Shown: in pieces, positions 36,046 through 46,086 of the stretch | How the letters are laid out: the number at the start of each line of letters is the position of its first letter | Position numbering within the stretch: the stretch's first letter is position 1 | Origin: Bacteriovoracales bacterium | Lineage (GTDB): Bacteria > Bdellovibrionota > Bacteriovoracia > Bacteriovoracales > Bacteriovoracaceae | Assembly: GCA_030149295.1 (NCBI GenBank) | Contig: JASBRV010000115.1 | Location: 21,286-85,285 of the forward strand | DNA length: 64,000 nt | Direction of reading: 5' to 3' | Program-made: the position numbers and the translations under genes | Notes under the pieces: generated by a model | What the model saw: only the letters and a program-made list of their open reading frames with translations | Told to the model about the DNA's origin: nothing | Databases searched by the model: none

Positions 36046-36075
36046 TAAGGCTTTATTTTGAGCTTTTAAGCCTTA
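36046..36075 (+). promoter_or_regulatory. Stem-loop ahead of the mutase operon
   Basis: TAAGGCTT (36046-36053) and AAGCCTTA (36068-36075) form an 8-bp perfect stem with a 14-nt loop, 57 bp before the mutase ATG. No gene ends into it on the plus strand, so it is more likely an operator or leader structure than a terminator. Confidence 0.35.
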
Positions 36076-36132
36076 TTTGATACTAAAGAGCATCAAAAAT
36101 TAGCTAAATCACTCCGTATAAAGAGGTTTTTC

Positions 36133-38280
36133 ATGTCTCAGAATGAAAATGGATTCAATAAAGAAAATTGGGAAAAGTTGGTCAATAAAGAGACCAAAGG
36201 AAAGAGTTCATCTGACCTTGAAAAAATGAGTCCAGAAGGAATCTCTATCAAACCCCTTTATACCGAAGAAGATACGGCCAATAACCCTTTCAGAAATACT
36301 ACTCCTGGTGTTGGTCCTTTTATTAGGGGACCAAGGGCTACGATGTATACAGGTAGGGCTTGGACTATTCGCCAATACGCAGGCTTCTCTACCGCGGAAG
36401 AATCTAATGCTTTTTATCGAAAGGCCCTTGCGGCTGGTGGCCAAGGAGTCTCTGTTGCTTTTGATCTTGCTACCCACAGAGGATATGACTCCGATCATGA
36501 AAGAGTAGTTGGTGATGTTGGAAAAGCCGGAGTCGCCATTGATTCTGTGGAAGACATGAAAGTTCTTTTTGATGGCATTCCTCTCGATAAAGTTTCTGTC
36601 TCTATGACGATGAATGGTGCGGTTCTTCCCATTCTTGCCAATTATATTGTGGCAGCAGAAGAACAAGGTGTTCCTTCCGATAAGTTATCTGGAACCATTC
36701 AAAACGATATTCTCAAAGAGTTTATGGTGAGAAATACCTATATTTATCCACCAAAGCCTTCTATGAAAATCATCTCTGATATTTTTGCTTACACATCAGA
36801 GAATATGCCTAAATTTAATAGCATCTCTATCTCCGGCTATCACATGCAAGAAGCTGGCGCAGATGCTGCCCTTGAGCTTGCTTACACTCTTGCAGATGGA
36901 AAAGAATACATTCAAACGGCAATCGAATCTGGTTTAAAAATAGATGCCTTTGCCCCTCGCCTCTCATTCTTTTTTGGTATTGGCATGAATTTCTACATGG
37001 AAGTAGCAAAGCTAAGAGCTGCGCGCCTTCTATGGCATGAGATTGTATCAAGTTTCAATCCCGCGAATGAAAAATCGAAGATGCTTCGCACTCATTGCCA
37101 AACATCTGGATGGTCACTGACCGAACAGGATCCCTACAACAATATTGTAAGAACAACAATTGAAGCTATGGCCGCTGTCTTTGGTGGGACACAATCTCTT
37201 CATACAAATAGTTTTGATGAAGCCATTGCTCTGCCGACAGATTTTTCTGCTCGTATCGCTAGAAACACTCAAATCATTTTACAAGAAGAAACAGGTATAA
37301 CCGATGTTGTCGATCCTTGGGGTGGTTCTTACATGATGGAGACGCTTACTCAAGATATTGCCAACCGAGCTAGAGAAATTATGAAAGAAGTTGATGATCT
37401 CGGCGGCATGGCCAAGGCCATTGAAAAGGGTGTGCCCAAGCTCAATATTGAGAAGTCAGCCGCTGCCAAACAAGCGCGAATTGACCGAGGTGAAGACGTT
37501 ATAGTTGGCGTAAATAAGTATAAGAACACCAATGATGACCCGGTAGAAGTCCTTGATATCGACAACGTCAAAGTGAGAGAAGGGCAGTTAAAGTTACTTG
37601 GCGAAATAAAAGCAAAAAGAGACAACAAAGCTGTAGAAGCAGCTCTCCTTGAGCTTGAAGAGTATGCCAAATCAGGTAAAGGTAATGGACTTGATCTTGC
37701 TGTGAAAGCAGCACGCCTTCGTGCTACAGTAGGAGAGATAACTTTCGCTTTAGAAAAACACTGGGGCCGCTTTAAAGACCAAGCACGCACAGTTAGTGGA
37801 GTTTATGGCAGTGCCTTTGAAGAGGATGAAAACTGGGTGAAAATTAAAAACGATATTAATGCTTTCGAGAAAGACTTTGGTCGTCGCCCCAGAATGCTTG
37901 TCGCAAAGATGGGCCAGGATGGCCATGATAGAGGGGCTAAAGTTATCGCTACAGCATTCGCCGATGTTGGTTTTGACATTGACCTAGCTCCCCTCTTTTC
38001 CACTCCTGAAGAAGTTGCCAGACAGGCCGTCGATAACGATGTTCACGTTGTCGGAGTTAGCTCCCAAGCAGCTGGCCATAAAACACTTGTTCCTTCTCTT
38101 ATCGCTGAACTAAAAAAACTTGAAGCAAACGATATCATCGTAGTTGTTGGCGGAGTAATTCCTAAAAAAGACTACGACTTTCTCGAAAAGGCCGGTGTTA
38201 AAGGAATCTTTGGCCCTGGTACACCCATTCCTGATTCTGCTCGCGCTGTGCTCGATGCAATAAGAGAAGCTTGTAAATAA
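36133..38280 (+). CDS. scpA: Methylmalonyl-CoA mutase, single-chain
   Basis: Adenosylcobalamin-dependent isomerase converting methylmalonyl-CoA to succinyl-CoA. The 715-residue chain has the TIM-barrel substrate domain ([65 protein letters not shown]) and a C-terminal cobalamin domain. The DxHxxG motif is at Asp596-His598-Gly601, followed by GVSSQAAGH and VVGGVIP. It is a single full-length catalytic chain. GAGG precedes the ATG. The meaB chaperone gene begins at the base after the stop. Confidence 0.97.
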   Translation: MSQNENGFNKENWEKLVNKETKGKSSSDLEKMSPEGISIKPLYTEEDTANNPFRNTTPGVGPFIRGPRATMYTGRAWTIRQYAGFSTAEESNAFYRKALAAGGQGVSVAFDLATHRGYDSDHERVVGDVGKAGVAIDSVEDMKVLFDGIPLDKVSVSMTMNGAVLPILANYIVAAEEQGVPSDKLSGTIQNDILKEFMVRNTYIYPPKPSMKIISDIFAYTSENMPKFNSISISGYHMQEAGADAALELAYTLADGKEYIQTAIESGLKIDAFAPRLSFFFGIGMNFYMEVAKLRAARLLWHEIVSSFNPANEKSKMLRTHCQTSGWSLTEQDPYNNIVRTTIEAMAAVFGGTQSLHTNSFDEAIALPTDFSARIARNTQIILQEETGITDVVDPWGGSYMMETLTQDIANRAREIMKEVDDLGGMAKAIEKGVPKLNIEKSAAAKQARIDRGEDVIVGVNKYKNTNDDPVEVLDIDNVKVREGQLKLLGEIKAKRDNKAVEAALLELEEYAKSGKGNGLDLAVKAARLRATVGEITFALEKHWGRFKDQARTVSGVYGSAFEEDENWVKIKNDINAFEKDFGRRPRMLVAKMGQDGHDRGAKVIATAFADVGFDIDLAPLFSTPEEVARQAVDNDVHVVGVSSQAAGHKTLVPSLIAELKKLEANDIIVVVGGVIPKKDYDFLEKAGVKGIFGPGTPIPDSARAVLDAIREACK

Positions 38281-39258
38281 ATGAAAGCCAAAGAAGTTGC
38301 CCAAAGCATTCTTAAAGGAAATAGACGCTCTCTTGCAAAAGCGATCACTTTGGTTGAATCAAAACGGAAAGAGGATCGATTAGAAGCGGACCTCATTTTA
38401 AAAGAACTTCTCCCTCATTCAGGAAATTCCTTAAGAATTGGAATCTCAGGCATACCTGGAGTAGGAAAATCAAGTTTCATTGAAGTTTTGGGCCTTGAGC
38501 TCATAAAAGCTGGTCACAAAGTTGCCGTCTTAGCCGTTGACCCAAGCTCTCCTATTTCAGGTGGGAGCATTCTTGGTGACAAAACTCGAATGGAAGAGCT
38601 TTCCCAAAAAGATGAGGCTTTCATTCGTCCCTCCCCTACAACAGGAAGCATGGGCGGTGTTGCTAACAAGACCAGAGAATCCATTTACCTTTGTGAGGCC
38701 GCAGGCTACGACATCGTTTTGGTGGAAACTGTAGGTGTTGGTCAATCAGAATACGAAGTCTCAAGTATGGTTGATCTCTTTACTGTGCTTATGGTTCCTA
38801 ATGCAGGTGATGAATTACAGGGTATTAAAAAGGGAATTATTGAACTTGCAGACCTCCTGATTATCAATAAAGCCGATGGGGATACATTAGTTCTAGCTGA
38901 AAATGCCAAAACCCAATACCAAAATGCCCTCAATATTATAAAAAAAGAGAGATTCTGGTCGCCTAAGGTGCTTACCTGTAGCTCTATAGAAAAGAGTGGT
39001 TTTGAAGAAATTATTAAGCAGTTTAAAAGTTTTCGAGAAAAAGCGAACAAGGAAAAACACCTTACCAAACACCGCCTCCAACAAACAAAAGCTTGGCTTA
39101 AAAGCCTATTCCAAAAGGATTTAATTTATCTTATAGAAGAAAATGAATCCCTTTTGACCCAGTTTCAGACAATTGAAGCAAAAGTTCTCAATAATGAGCT
39201 CACCGCTCGAGAAGGCTCCATGGCCATGCTAAACGCTCTGCGTGAAAACATTTCCTAA
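38281..39258 (+). CDS. meaB: MeaB/ArgK GTPase, mutase chaperone
   Basis: G3E-family GTPase that loads and protects the adenosylcobalamin mutase. The 325-residue protein has a P-loop GIPGVGKSS (residues 57-65), VAVLAVDPSSPISGGSILGDKTRM, VETVGVGQSE and the NKAD specificity motif in LLIINKADGD. The ATG directly follows the mutase stop with no spacer and no strong ribosome site, so translation depends on coupling. The pairing supports both assignments; the old name ArgK (arginine transport kinase) does not fit this context. Confidence 0.95.
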   Translation: MKAKEVAQSILKGNRRSLAKAITLVESKRKEDRLEADLILKELLPHSGNSLRIGISGIPGVGKSSFIEVLGLELIKAGHKVAVLAVDPSSPISGGSILGDKTRMEELSQKDEAFIRPSPTTGSMGGVANKTRESIYLCEAAGYDIVLVETVGVGQSEYEVSSMVDLFTVLMVPNAGDELQGIKKGIIELADLLIINKADGDTLVLAENAKTQYQNALNIIKKERFWSPKVLTCSSIEKSGFEEIIKQFKSFREKANKEKHLTKHRLQQTKAWLKSLFQKDLIYLIEENESLLTQFQTIEAKVLNNELTAREGSMAMLNALRENIS

Positions 39259-39343
39259 TTTTCCTAATTCAAGCAGTTTACCCTTCCCTAGAATCAGGCT
39301 TTGAGTTAAAAAAAGCACATAAATATTTTAAAATAGGTGAGCT

Positions 39344-40246
39344 ATGAACCCCTCTCTTGAGCTAATTCTTCCCGAGACTGGACCTTACGATTTCTTTGAG
39401 CCCTCCAAAGATTTAAGCCCTTCAGGCACTTATCTTGTCGGCTTCGGCTTTGACGGCACTGCCTGCTTCAGAAAGGGAACAAGGTTAGGACCGGATGCAA
39501 TTAGAAAAGTTTCCACAGGTATTGAGTCCTATAGCCCCTATCTCGATCAAGATCTTGAAGACTGCCAAAACCTATATGACCTAGGAAATGTTCCTGTTTT
39601 GGAAACTGAAGACCAAGAAAAGAATTGGCAAAATGGTACTGATGCTTTTTTCAAACTATGTGAAGGGCATCAACTCAAAGAAGAAAAGATCAAAATAGTT
39701 ACCCTTGGTGGAGAACACTCTATTTCTTATGCTCCCTTGAAAATCTATTTAAAAAACTATTCAAACCTTGTAGTTCTTCACCTTGACGCCCACGCTGACC
39801 TTAGAGATGGCTACGAAGGTTATCATTATAGCCATGCGAGCATTATTAGACGAGCTCTTGATCATATGACTGAAGATCACGAACTTATCCAATATGGCAT
39901 TCGCTCTGGCACAAAGGAAGAATATCAATGGATGAAAGAGCATAAAACAATTCGCACAAGCCTAGGTGAATTTATTGAAAGCGTTGAAGCCATAGATGAT
40001 CAAAGACCGGTTTATCTCACATTAGATCTCGACTACTTTGACCCTAGTTTTCTTCCAGGAACGGGAACCCCTGAGGCCGGTGGTGAAACCTTTCACTCCT
40101 TTATCAAGCTCATGAAGATTTTAAAGAAGAAAAATTTTGTCGGTGCAGATATTGTTGAGCTCGCCCCTACAATTGATCCCACGGGAAATAGTGATGTCTT
40201 CGCAACGAAAGTCGTTAGAGAAACCATCCTCGCATTAAATTCATAA
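39344..40246 (+). CDS. speB: Agmatinase (arginase family)
   Basis: Hydrolyses agmatine to putrescine and urea with a binuclear manganese centre. The 300-residue ureohydrolase shows the three metal motifs: LGGEHSISYAP, VVLHLDAHADLRDGYEG and LTLDLDYFDPSFLPGTGTPEAGG. AGGTGAG precedes the ATG. It is 9 bp before the arginine decarboxylase gene, which supplies agmatine; this context favours agmatinase over arginase or formiminoglutamase. Confidence 0.93.
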   Translation: MNPSLELILPETGPYDFFEPSKDLSPSGTYLVGFGFDGTACFRKGTRLGPDAIRKVSTGIESYSPYLDQDLEDCQNLYDLGNVPVLETEDQEKNWQNGTDAFFKLCEGHQLKEEKIKIVTLGGEHSISYAPLKIYLKNYSNLVVLHLDAHADLRDGYEGYHYSHASIIRRALDHMTEDHELIQYGIRSGTKEEYQWMKEHKTIRTSLGEFIESVEAIDDQRPVYLTLDLDYFDPSFLPGTGTPEAGGETFHSFIKLMKILKKKNFVGADIVELAPTIDPTGNSDVFATKVVRETILALNS

Positions 40247-40255
40247 GGATTAAAA

Positions 40256-42160
40256 ATGGAAGAATGGACCAAAGAAGAAGCAGAAAGAGTCTATAATATA
40301 CCCACCTGGGGAGAGGGCTACTTTGATATAAATGCTCAAGGTGATCTTATCGTTAAATACAACGAAAAAATAAAACCCATCAACATCAGGGAAGTTGTAG
40401 GAGAAATGAAAAGCCAAGGCGTTCATTTTCCTGCCGTAATCAGATTCCATGACGTACTAAGAAGCCAAGTGATAAAAATAAATAAAACATTTGGTGAAGT
40501 CATTGATGAGGCCAAATTTAATGGGAAATACTGTGGTGTTTACCCTGTTAAAGTGAATCAGATGAGGGAAGTCGTCGAGGAAATTGTCGACGCAGGTGAA
40601 GAATATAACTATGGTCTGGAAGCCGGATCAAAACCTGAACTTCTTTCGGCACTAGCCTATAACACCAATCGAGAGGCCCTAACTGTTCTTAATGGTTACA
40701 AAGACGAAGACTATCTAAGACTCGCCTTATACGGTAGACAACTAGGTCGTAAGGTCATCGTTGTTATTGAGAAATATTCGGAACTTCCAAAACTTTTAAA
40801 GCTATCAAAAGAAATGCAAGTTAAGCCACTAATTGGACTTCGCGGAAAAATGTCTGTTAAAAGCCGCGGTCGCTGGGCCAAGTCTACTGGAGATAGAGCA
40901 AAGTTTGGTCTTTCCATTTCAGAAATGATTAAAGCTGTTAATCTCATGAAGAAAGAAGGCTTAAGCGACTGTGTGAAACTCTTTCATTTTCATATAGGTT
41001 CTCAAATTTCCGATATCAGAACCTTTAAAGAGGCCATCAGTGAAGGTGCCCGAATTTTCACTCAACTTTACAAGATGGGCTGCCATCTCGAATACTTTGA
41101 TGCTGGAGGAGGCCTCGGTATTGACTATGATGGTACACGCTCAACCTCTGACTCCTCTGTGAATTACACTCTCGTCGAATATGTCTCTGATATTGTTTAT
41201 GGTTTAAAGCAAATTTGTGACCTTGAAAGTGTTCCTCATCCAAATATCGTAACAGAAAGTGGCCGTGCCATTACGGCACACCATTCTCTTGTTATTACTA
41301 ATGTCATTGACCAAATTAACGTTAAACAACCCAATCATGACACAACTCAGAGAGAAGATGAGCACCATCTCATAAAAAACATGCGTGAGATGCATCGTTG
41401 GGACATGGTCGAAGACAACTTTCAAGAAATATACAATGAAGCAATTCAAATTAAGGACCAGGCGCTAGGTGCTTTCAACCTTGGTGTCATTTCCCTAGAG
41501 GATAGAGCCATTATTGAAACACTCTATTGGCAAATCATTGAGCGTCTCCAAAAATTATGCAAGACCTTAGAATTTGTCCCAGAAGAGCTTCATGATCTTG
41601 AAGAAAGTCTAGCTCCTCAATACCTCTGTAATTTTTCTGTTTTCCAATCAGCTGCTGACCATTGGGCGATAGACCAACTTCTTCCAGTAGTACCGATTTC
41701 AAGGCTGAATGAAAAACCAAATGTGGAGTGCTCAATTGCTGATATAACTTGTGACAGCGATGGTATTATCAAAAAGTTCATTAATAAAGATGGCATTAGT
41801 AAAACTATGGCAATTCATGAAATAAGAGAAGAAGAGGAGTACCTTGTCGGCATGTTTTTAACGGGAGCCTATCAAGATGTTATGGGTGACATGCACAACC
41901 TCTTTGGTCGCCTCCATGAAGTCCATGTTTATGGTGATAATGACGATCCTCAAGGTTTTTATATAGAGGAGATTATCAAAGGAAATACAGCATCAGCTGT
42001 ACTATCAACAATGCAATACAATCCAGAGTACATGGCTCAGAAAATGAAGAAGAATGTCTCTAAAATTGTTAGCGAAGGAAAACTACCACCACGCCAAGGT
42101 GTGAAGCTCGTGGACTTTTATGAAGATTGTCTCACGAGCTATACTTATTTAAGGTCTTAA
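40256..42160 (+). CDS. speA: Biosynthetic arginine decarboxylase
   Basis: PLP enzyme making agmatine from arginine. The 634-residue fold III enzyme shows the PLP lysine in YPVKVNQMREVV, GLEAGSKPELL, KLFHFHIGSQI, EYFDAGGGLGIDYDG, ESGRAITAHHS and the C-terminal GAYQDVMGDMHNLFG. Length matches SpeA. It is co-directional with speB as a two-gene polyamine unit. Its stop lies 1 nt from the convergent hflC stop, with no terminator between. Confidence 0.97.
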   Translation: MEEWTKEEAERVYNIPTWGEGYFDINAQGDLIVKYNEKIKPINIREVVGEMKSQGVHFPAVIRFHDVLRSQVIKINKTFGEVIDEAKFNGKYCGVYPVKVNQMREVVEEIVDAGEEYNYGLEAGSKPELLSALAYNTNREALTVLNGYKDEDYLRLALYGRQLGRKVIVVIEKYSELPKLLKLSKEMQVKPLIGLRGKMSVKSRGRWAKSTGDRAKFGLSISEMIKAVNLMKKEGLSDCVKLFHFHIGSQISDIRTFKEAISEGARIFTQLYKMGCHLEYFDAGGGLGIDYDGTRSTSDSSVNYTLVEYVSDIVYGLKQICDLESVPHPNIVTESGRAITAHHSLVITNVIDQINVKQPNHDTTQREDEHHLIKNMREMHRWDMVEDNFQEIYNEAIQIKDQALGAFNLGVISLEDRAIIETLYWQIIERLQKLCKTLEFVPEELHDLEESLAPQYLCNFSVFQSAADHWAIDQLLPVVPISRLNEKPNVECSIADITCDSDGIIKKFINKDGISKTMAIHEIREEEEYLVGMFLTGAYQDVMGDMHNLFGRLHEVHVYGDNDDPQGFYIEEIIKGNTASAVLSTMQYNPEYMAQKMKKNVSKIVSEGKLPPRQGVKLVDFYEDCLTSYTYLRS

Positions 42161-42161
42161 C

Positions 42162-43139
42162 CTAATTAATCTTTTTGAAAAACTTAAAGAGCTCACCGTC
42201 AGAACTCATTATAAACTTAGTCCTGTCCTGAATGGAATTCTTGTAAACTTCCATTGTCTTTAAAAATTGAAAAAAGTTTGGATCCGCAGAAAGTGATTTC
42301 GCATAAATCTTAACTGCTTTAGCCTCACCTTCACCTCTAAGAATTTGAGCCTTCTTGTAAGCTTGTGACTTTATTTCTCTTAAGTCTTTCTCTAGGCGGC
42401 CTTCAATCTTAGCCTTTTCCCCCTGACCAATAGAGCGTATTTTTTGAGCGATTCTTTGTCTCTCAGATGTCATTCTCTCATAGACCTTAGCCTCAACAGA
42501 GCTTTCATAGCTTATTCGTCTAAGTTGCACATCGATAAGGTCAATCCCAAAGCTCTCAAGCTCTGGCTCAGCGGATTTCACAATCATTTCACTGAGATTC
42601 TCTCGCCCTACTTTAATTTTTTCAATTTCTCCGGATACTCCCTCTTCAATAACAGGCTTACCCGCTGCTTTAAGCTTTTCAATCTCAGCCTTGGCCTCTT
42701 CAATCTTTTCCAAAATTGAGTTTGAGTTTCTAACAGCTTCAACAAGGTTATGGTTAGATATAACGTCACGAGTAGCTGAATCGAGAATAGCGTCCAATCT
42801 AGCTTTCGCTCCCGACTCATTACGTACTGTTTGGATAAATTTTAGAGCGTCAACCACTCTCCATCTCGCCGTTGTATCAACTTTAATATACTTCTTATCT
42901 TTCGTAGGAATTTGATTGGGAAAGCCATCCCAACTTAAAATTCTCTTATCTACGAATCTAGCCTCTTGAATAAAAGGAATTTTAAAGTGAAGACCAGCAT
43001 CGGTGATAGGGTCACCCACAGGTTTCCCAAACTGAGTGATAATCGCCTGCCTGCCCTCATTCACTTCAAAAAAAGTCGACTTGAAGACTATTGCGAGAGC
43101 AAAGAAAACTACTATGGTAACAATCGATTTATTTCCCAT
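42162..43139 (-). CDS. hflC: FtsH-modulating membrane protein HflC
   Basis: SPFH/prohibitin-family partner of HflK that encloses the FtsH protease in the inner membrane. The 325-residue form starting at ATG 43139 (MGNKSIVTIVV) has one N-terminal membrane helix, EGRQAIITQFGKPVGDP, a prohibitin-like beta domain and a long Ala/Glu-rich coiled coil with GEGEAKAVKIYAKSL. AAGGAG stands 6 nt upstream of this ATG; the longer in-frame start lies inside hflK and is rejected. Overlaps hflK by 11 nt. Confidence 0.94.
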   Translation of the reverse strand: MGNKSIVTIVVFFALAIVFKSTFFEVNEGRQAIITQFGKPVGDPITDAGLHFKIPFIQEARFVDKRILSWDGFPNQIPTKDKKYIKVDTTARWRVVDALKFIQTVRNESGAKARLDAILDSATRDVISNHNLVEAVRNSNSILEKIEEAKAEIEKLKAAGKPVIEEGVSGEIEKIKVGRENLSEMIVKSAEPELESFGIDLIDVQLRRISYESSVEAKVYERMTSERQRIAQKIRSIGQGEKAKIEGRLEKDLREIKSQAYKKAQILRGEGEAKAVKIYAKSLSADPNFFQFLKTMEVYKNSIQDRTKFIMSSDGELFKFFKKIN

Positions 43140-44106
43140 TGAGAACTCCTTTACTACTGTAAACTGGCAGAACCCCTTTAATAGATTCATCAACCACGGT
43201 TATGTCCTTTACCTTCTTCAAAATACTTTCCATCGTCTCAAGATAGATTCTCTTCCTTGTAATCGATGGGGCTCGGCGATATTCTTTTAGGATTGCACTA
43301 AACTTTTGAGCATCACCCTCTGCTTCATTTACTTGAGCTTTAGCATAACCTTCAGCTTCACTTATAAGCTTATCGGCCTTACCTCGAGCCTCAGGAATTA
43401 CTCGGTTATATGACTCTTCAGCCTGATTGATTACTTTTTCTTGTTCTTGTTTAGCTGCATTCACTTCGTTAAAAGATTTTTTAACGGCTTCAGGCGGATT
43501 AACATCTTGAAGTTTAACCGTAACAATTTTTACGCCCATATCGTATTTGTCGAGAATATCCTGCATTAAGACTTTTGCATCAGTTGCAATTTCAACCCTT
43601 CCTGTTGTTAGAACTTCTGTCACTAATCTATCACCGACAACCCGTCTCATAATAGACTCTGAAACATCATGAATATTGCGCTCAGGTGTAGATGTCTGAA
43701 AAAGATACTTAAAAGGGTCTGAGATTTGATACTGAACAACCCACTCGACATCTGCAACATTAAGGTCACCCGTAAGCATCAATGATTCATTATCAAAGCT
43801 CTTTTGATCGTAAGTCGTTCGACGGCCAGAGGTATTACGAGTTCTGAATCCAAATTCTTGCTGCAAGACCCTCTTCGTTTTTACTAAAGTTACCGTATCA
43901 ATCCCCAAGGGCAACTTGAAATGAAGCCCAGGTTGAGAAGTTCCAACATACTTTCCAAAACGGATGATGACGGCTTCCTCATCAGGATCGACAGTATAGA
44001 AACTCGTACGAATCAAACCTATTACAAAAAGAATGACAATCAAGGGACCTACAAATTTCATTCCCTTTTGAAGGTCAGCTTTAGCGCGATCCCAATCATT
44101 ATTCAT
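43129..44106 (-). CDS. hflK: FtsH-modulating membrane protein HflK
   Basis: The 325-residue partner of HflC. It has a short cytoplasmic start, a membrane helix (LIVILFVIGLIRTSFYTV), DPDEEAVIIRFGKYVGTSQPG, the SPFH core with VVQYQISDPFKYLF, and a coiled coil ending in a basic stretch. It lacks the long Gly-rich N-terminus of the E. coli protein. AAGGA precedes the ATG. It follows the biotin carrier gene by 9 bp, so it probably lies on the carboxylase transcript. Confidence 0.94.
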   Translation of the reverse strand: MNNDWDRAKADLQKGMKFVGPLIVILFVIGLIRTSFYTVDPDEEAVIIRFGKYVGTSQPGLHFKLPLGIDTVTLVKTKRVLQQEFGFRTRNTSGRRTTYDQKSFDNESLMLTGDLNVADVEWVVQYQISDPFKYLFQTSTPERNIHDVSESIMRRVVGDRLVTEVLTTGRVEIATDAKVLMQDILDKYDMGVKIVTVKLQDVNPPEAVKKSFNEVNAAKQEQEKVINQAEESYNRVIPEARGKADKLISEAEGYAKAQVNEAEGDAQKFSAILKEYRRAPSITRKRIYLETMESILKKVKDITVVDESIKGVLPVYSSKGVLNGK

Positions 44107-44115
44107 AAATTATCC

Positions 44116-44622
44116 TTATTCAATTTCTATCATTAAAACACCTGAATCGAGGGCATCCCCCTCTTTCACATGAATGCTCTTAACTGTTCCTTCAACTGAG
44201 GTTTTGATTTCATTTTCCATCTTCATGGCCTCTAAGATCAAAACACAATCTCCGGCTTTAACAGTATCACCTTCTTTTACATTAATTTTGACAACCTTGC
44301 CTGGCATTTGAGTAAGAAGATCACCAGATGCACCAGAAGAAAGACCTGAAGGTTTGTAGCCCCTATAATGATCAAAAACTCTGTTCACATTTAAAATTTT
44401 CTTGGGCACATGTTGACGTGCGAGTTTTCTCCAAGACTTGTTATTAAACGAACAATAGTAGTTTCCGGCAAGCTTTCTTATGTAGACACTCTTATTGTCT
44501 ATGATCTTATTTTCTCCAATAGCACTAAATTCAAACTCTACAAGTTCACTCGAATGCTTAATGGTTTTTGTCAGGTCGATAATAAACTCATTTTGCTCTG
44601 AATCGATTAAATAGCTTCTCAT
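44116..44622 (-). CDS. Biotin carboxyl carrier protein of an acyl-CoA carboxylase
   Basis: Carries carboxybiotin between the carboxylase and transferase subunits. The 168-residue protein ends in a biotinyl domain with [16 protein letters not shown], where the Lys of AMKM is the biotin site. The N-terminal ~85 residues (a beta-rich BT-like linker) are typical of free-standing carriers of propionyl-CoA-type carboxylases. It lies 12 bp after the biotin carboxylase gene. Substrate of the BirA-like ligase at 9700. Confidence 0.92.
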   Translation of the reverse strand: MRSYLIDSEQNEFIIDLTKTIKHSSELVEFEFSAIGENKIIDNKSVYIRKLAGNYYCSFNNKSWRKLARQHVPKKILNVNRVFDHYRGYKPSGLSSGASGDLLTQMPGKVVKINVKEGDTVKAGDCVLILEAMKMENEIKTSVEGTVKSIHVKEGDALDSGVLMIEIE

Positions 44623-44634
44623 GAATTATTCTCC

Positions 44635-46086
44635 CTACATTCCCATATTTCTTGCTTCTGCGGCAGCAAGCTTTCTATAAATTGAGTCAAAATCGACATC
44701 TGTATTGATTCTTTCCTGAGGAGCCACTTTTTTAATATAGTCAGTTGTGTACTGACCTTCCTTAAACTCATGATCTTCCATGATGACCTTGTGAAGGGGA
44801 ATATTATTCTTTAGACCTTCGATATAAAGACCATCAAGGGCTGCCCTCATTTTTCTGATCGCAACATCTCTTACCAGACCCTTAGCCACTAATTTACCAA
44901 CCATAGGATCAAAGTCTGGTGTCACATCAAGACCTCTGTAAAGACAGTGATCAAAACGAACTCCTTGAGGAAAATTCGTTTCAAAACCTGTTACCCTACC
45001 TGGGGCAGGTAACATAGTGATGGGATCCTCAGCACAGATACGACACTCGATGGCGTGCCCCGTTTTTGTGATCCACTCTTGCGAAGGAAACTGTAAGTCT
45101 TCTCCAAATGCAGATTGAATCATACAAATAATTAAATCAGCACCAGTAATTTCCTCAGTGATAGGATGCTCAACCTGAATTCGGGTATTCATTTCAAGAA
45201 AATAAAATTTTTTATCTTCACCCATAATGAATTCAACTGTGCCAGCACTATCATAATTTACGGCCTTCGCTAATTTGACAGCCGTATCACAAACTTTTTT
45301 TCTCAACTCTTCATCATCACCAATAAAGGGAGATGGGGCTTCTTCTACAATTTTTTGGTGGCGACGCTGAATTGAACATTCTCTTTCAAAGAAGTGATAA
45401 ACATTCCCTTTTTTATCGGCCATGATTTGCACTTCAATGTGATGAGGATTCACAATAAGCTTTTCTACAAGTAGGTCACCATTACCAAATGCTGAAACCG
45501 CTTCTCTTCCAACTGCTTCAAACTGAGTCTTTACCTCTTCATCATTTAAACAAGCACGCATACCGCGACCGCCACCACCAGCAACGGCCTTAAGAAGAAC
45601 GGGATAACCAATTTCATTAGCGACTTTCAGTGCTTCTTCAACAGTTGGCACTGCTTCTGCTGTCCCGGGAACAACTGGAACACCAGCATCTCTTGCCAAT
45701 GCTTTTGATGTTGCCTTATCTCCCATAACTCTAATCGCTTCAGGATGAGGTCCAATAAAAGTGACGCCCTCTTTTTCCAAAGCTTTAGCAAAAGCACCAT
45801 TTTCTGAGAGAAAGCCATATCCCGGGTGAACACCATCAATCTGATTTTCTTTGATAACTTTAATAAGCTTCTCAATATTGAGATAAGTCTCAGCATTATT
45901 GGACCCTTGTAGGTGAATCCACTCATCACAATATTCTAAATGCGCGGCATTCATTTCATTATCGGTGTAAAGACCAACGGCAACATGTCCTAACTCACGA
46001 CAAGCCTTTGCCACACGAGAAGCAATCTCTCCTCTGTTAACAATAAGAATTCTTTTAGAATCATTTCCACATAATCGAATATTCAT
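44635..46086 (-). CDS. Biotin carboxylase subunit of an acyl-CoA carboxylase
   Basis: ATP-grasp enzyme that carboxylates biotin. The 483-residue sequence has [23 protein letters not shown], the glycine-rich loop [24 protein letters not shown] ([18 protein letters not shown]), [16 protein letters not shown] and the CRICAEDP region. It ends without a biotinyl domain, which is encoded separately downstream. It overlaps the transferase gene by 4 nt (ATGA), so it is coupled. Substrate assignment rests on the transferase and the mutase context. Confidence 0.94.
   Translation of the reverse strand: MNIRLCGNDSKRILIVNRGEIASRVAKACRELGHVAVGLYTDNEMNAAHLEYCDEWIHLQGSNNAETYLNIEKLIKVIKENQIDGVHPGYGFLSENGAFAKALEKEGVTFIGPHPEAIRVMGDKATSKALARDAGVPVVPGTAEAVPTVEEALKVANEIGYPVLLKAVAGGGGRGMRACLNDEEVKTQFEAVGREAVSAFGNGDLLVEKLIVNPHHIEVQIMADKKGNVYHFFERECSIQRRHQKIVEEAPSPFIGDDEELRKKVCDTAVKLAKAVNYDSAGTVEFIMGEDKKFYFLEMNTRIQVEHPITEEITGADLIICMIQSAFGEDLQFPSQEWITKTGHAIECRICAEDPITMLPAPGRVTGFETNFPQGVRFDHCLYRGLDVTPDFDPMVGKLVAKGLVRDVAIRKMRAALDGLYIEGLKNNIPLHKVIMEDHEFKEGQYTTDYIKKVAPQERINTDVDFDSIYRKLAAAEARNMGM

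Noticed and set aside
36208..36666. 152-codon frame opposite methylmalonyl-CoA mutase, and another of 146 codons at 37350-37790
   Set aside because: Antisense shadows of a well-conserved gene without ribosome sites.
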